From Planctomycetota bacterium (lineage in GTDB: Bacteria; Planctomycetota; Planctomycetia; Pirellulales; Thermoguttaceae): 6,706 nt of DNA. Every line of letters starts with the position of its first letter. Position 1 is the stretch's first letter. Of this stretch, positions 6,036 through 6,706 are shown piece by piece. The notes under the pieces are model-generated. The model saw nothing but the letters and a program-made list of their open reading frames with translations. It was not told the DNA's origin and ran no database searches. The translations under genes were made by a program, and so were the position numbers. The DNA is taken from NCBI GenBank assembly GCA_021784975.1, contig JAJYGU010000153.1:1-6706 (forward strand), in the 5' to 3' direction.

Positions 6036-6706
6036 GCAATGCGAGGAATCCGCGAACTGCCTCGATCACTTTTGCCTCATTACCACGAAATACCTGGTCC
6101 TTTAAGTTTCTGTAGAATATCAACACCAGAGCAAGATCGAAGGTCGTTGCGTTATTGGCAACCTCGGAAGCGACGCCGAAACCGTATGCGCTTCGCTTTC
6201 CGAAAACGGGCCTGAGAACGTCAACGAATATTTGAAAGAAGGTCATCAAGTCTCGCAGCTCGTCGCGTGCCTCGATCCACGAGGCTTCCGGCAACCCTGA
6301 AATCTGCGAGGCGATGGTGTCGCCTCGCATCACGTTCGAAAGGTCCGCGAAACTGCGCCAGATATCCTCATGACTGACCAACAGAGGCAAGAAGCCCTTC
6401 GGCGGTCGGCGCTGCGATCGGTCGAGGCCGGTCGCTCTGGCAAGAATGGCTAAATCCCGCGCACCATCGGGATCATTCTTCGCGTCAGGCACGTCTCCGA
6501 AGCACCCGTCAACAACCATGATCAATAAACGGAGCAGGGACATGAAGTCATCGCGACCGACGCGCTTTCGAAGATGTTTCACAAACGTTGGAGCGGATGA
6601 GGTGACAGCGGCAGCTTCCATGTCGGCAAGCGCCTTATCCGCCACGTCATCGTCGTCGCTTTCGAGAAGGGCCAGGGCTTGGCCTGCCTTGAGTCGGATA
6701 ACAGCA
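6004..6706 (-). CDS. Helical protein of unknown function upstream of the Cas1 homologue (5' end outside window)
   Basis: The frame is open from the right edge (first full codon 6705-6703) to TGA at 6006-6004, showing 233 residues. A GTG at 6645 could start a 213-residue protein, but the codons before it (RLKAGQALALLESDDDD) look coding, so the gene is probably longer. The product is mainly helical and rich in Leu, Ala and Asp, with hydrophobic helices such as DFMSLLRLLIMVVDGCF and DLALVLIFYRN. I see no signal peptide, metal-binding cluster or nucleotide-binding motif, and I do not recognise the family. The segment VRGDT-like (VMRGDTIAS) is not diagnostic. It ends inside or just before the start of the Cas1 gene, so the two are surely co-transcribed and probably translationally coupled. 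It is too large and of the wrong character for Cas2 or Cas4. A role as partner of the Cas1 homologue is inferred from linkage only. Confidence 0.75.
   Translation of the reverse strand, partial: AVIRLKAGQALALLESDDDDVADKALADMEAAAVTSSAPTFVKHLRKRVGRDDFMSLLRLLIMVVDGCFGDVPDAKNDPDGARDLAILARATGLDRSQRRPPKGFLPLLVSHEDIWRSFADLSNVMRGDTIASQISGLPEASWIEARDELRDLMTFFQIFVDVLRPVFGKRSAYGFGVASEVANNATTFDLALVLIFYRNLKDQVFRGNEAKVIEAVRGFLALHAAWRSRHAA

Noticed and set aside
5379..6215. Long plus-strand open frame (278 codons) opposite the Cas1 gene
   Set aside because: It is antisense to a strongly supported Cas1 domain, has an Arg/Pro-rich composition typical of antisense frames in GC-rich DNA, and shows no motif.
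6004..6706. Gene next to Cas1 considered as Cas2 or Cas4
   Set aside because: Cas2 is about 90-100 residues with a ferredoxin fold and Cas4 has a cysteine cluster and a RecB-type motif; this helical protein of more than 213 residues has neither.

Overview
The window is GC-rich accessory DNA from a Gram-negative bacterium. TolA-type and RDD-type envelope proteins and the codon usage fit a proteobacterium, and Alphaproteobacteria is my best guess, but no rRNA or marker gene confirms this. No tRNA, rRNA, intact transposase or CRISPR array is visible.

Layout. (1) The first 149 bases hold the 3' end of an unidentified + strand gene, followed by a hairpin that looks like a two-way terminator. (2) A convergent minus-strand gene (start 1009) encodes an HNH-family nuclease with a CxxC...EH...N...CxxC core. 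Its open frame runs past the terminator and into antisense of the neighbouring gene, so its true 3' end is doubtful. (3) About 550 bases without a convincing gene follow. They carry a perfect 18-bp palindrome and an adjacent imperfect inverted repeat, possibly a worn insertion-sequence end. (4) A two-gene + strand operon, with a 17-base gap, encodes a GYF_2-RDD membrane protein and a 726-residue protein. The latter combines GYF_2, three membrane helices, a periplasmic ClpP-like serine-protease domain, a cysteine-bearing helical region and a TolA/TonB-type C-terminal domain. (5) After a short convergent intergenic region, a minus-strand pair encodes a Cas1-family integrase with all active-site residues and an upstream helical protein of unknown function that runs off the window edge.

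The two systems that deserve attention are separate. The first is a predicted inner-membrane/periplasmic proteolysis module in which two adjacent proteins share the same N-terminal cytoplasmic GYF_2 adaptor. The second is a Cas1 homologue with no Cas2, effector or CRISPR array in view, tightly linked to an unknown protein. It is a candidate non-CRISPR Cas1 that may act as a DNA integrase/nuclease in another context. How the HNH nuclease relates to either system cannot be decided from this window.
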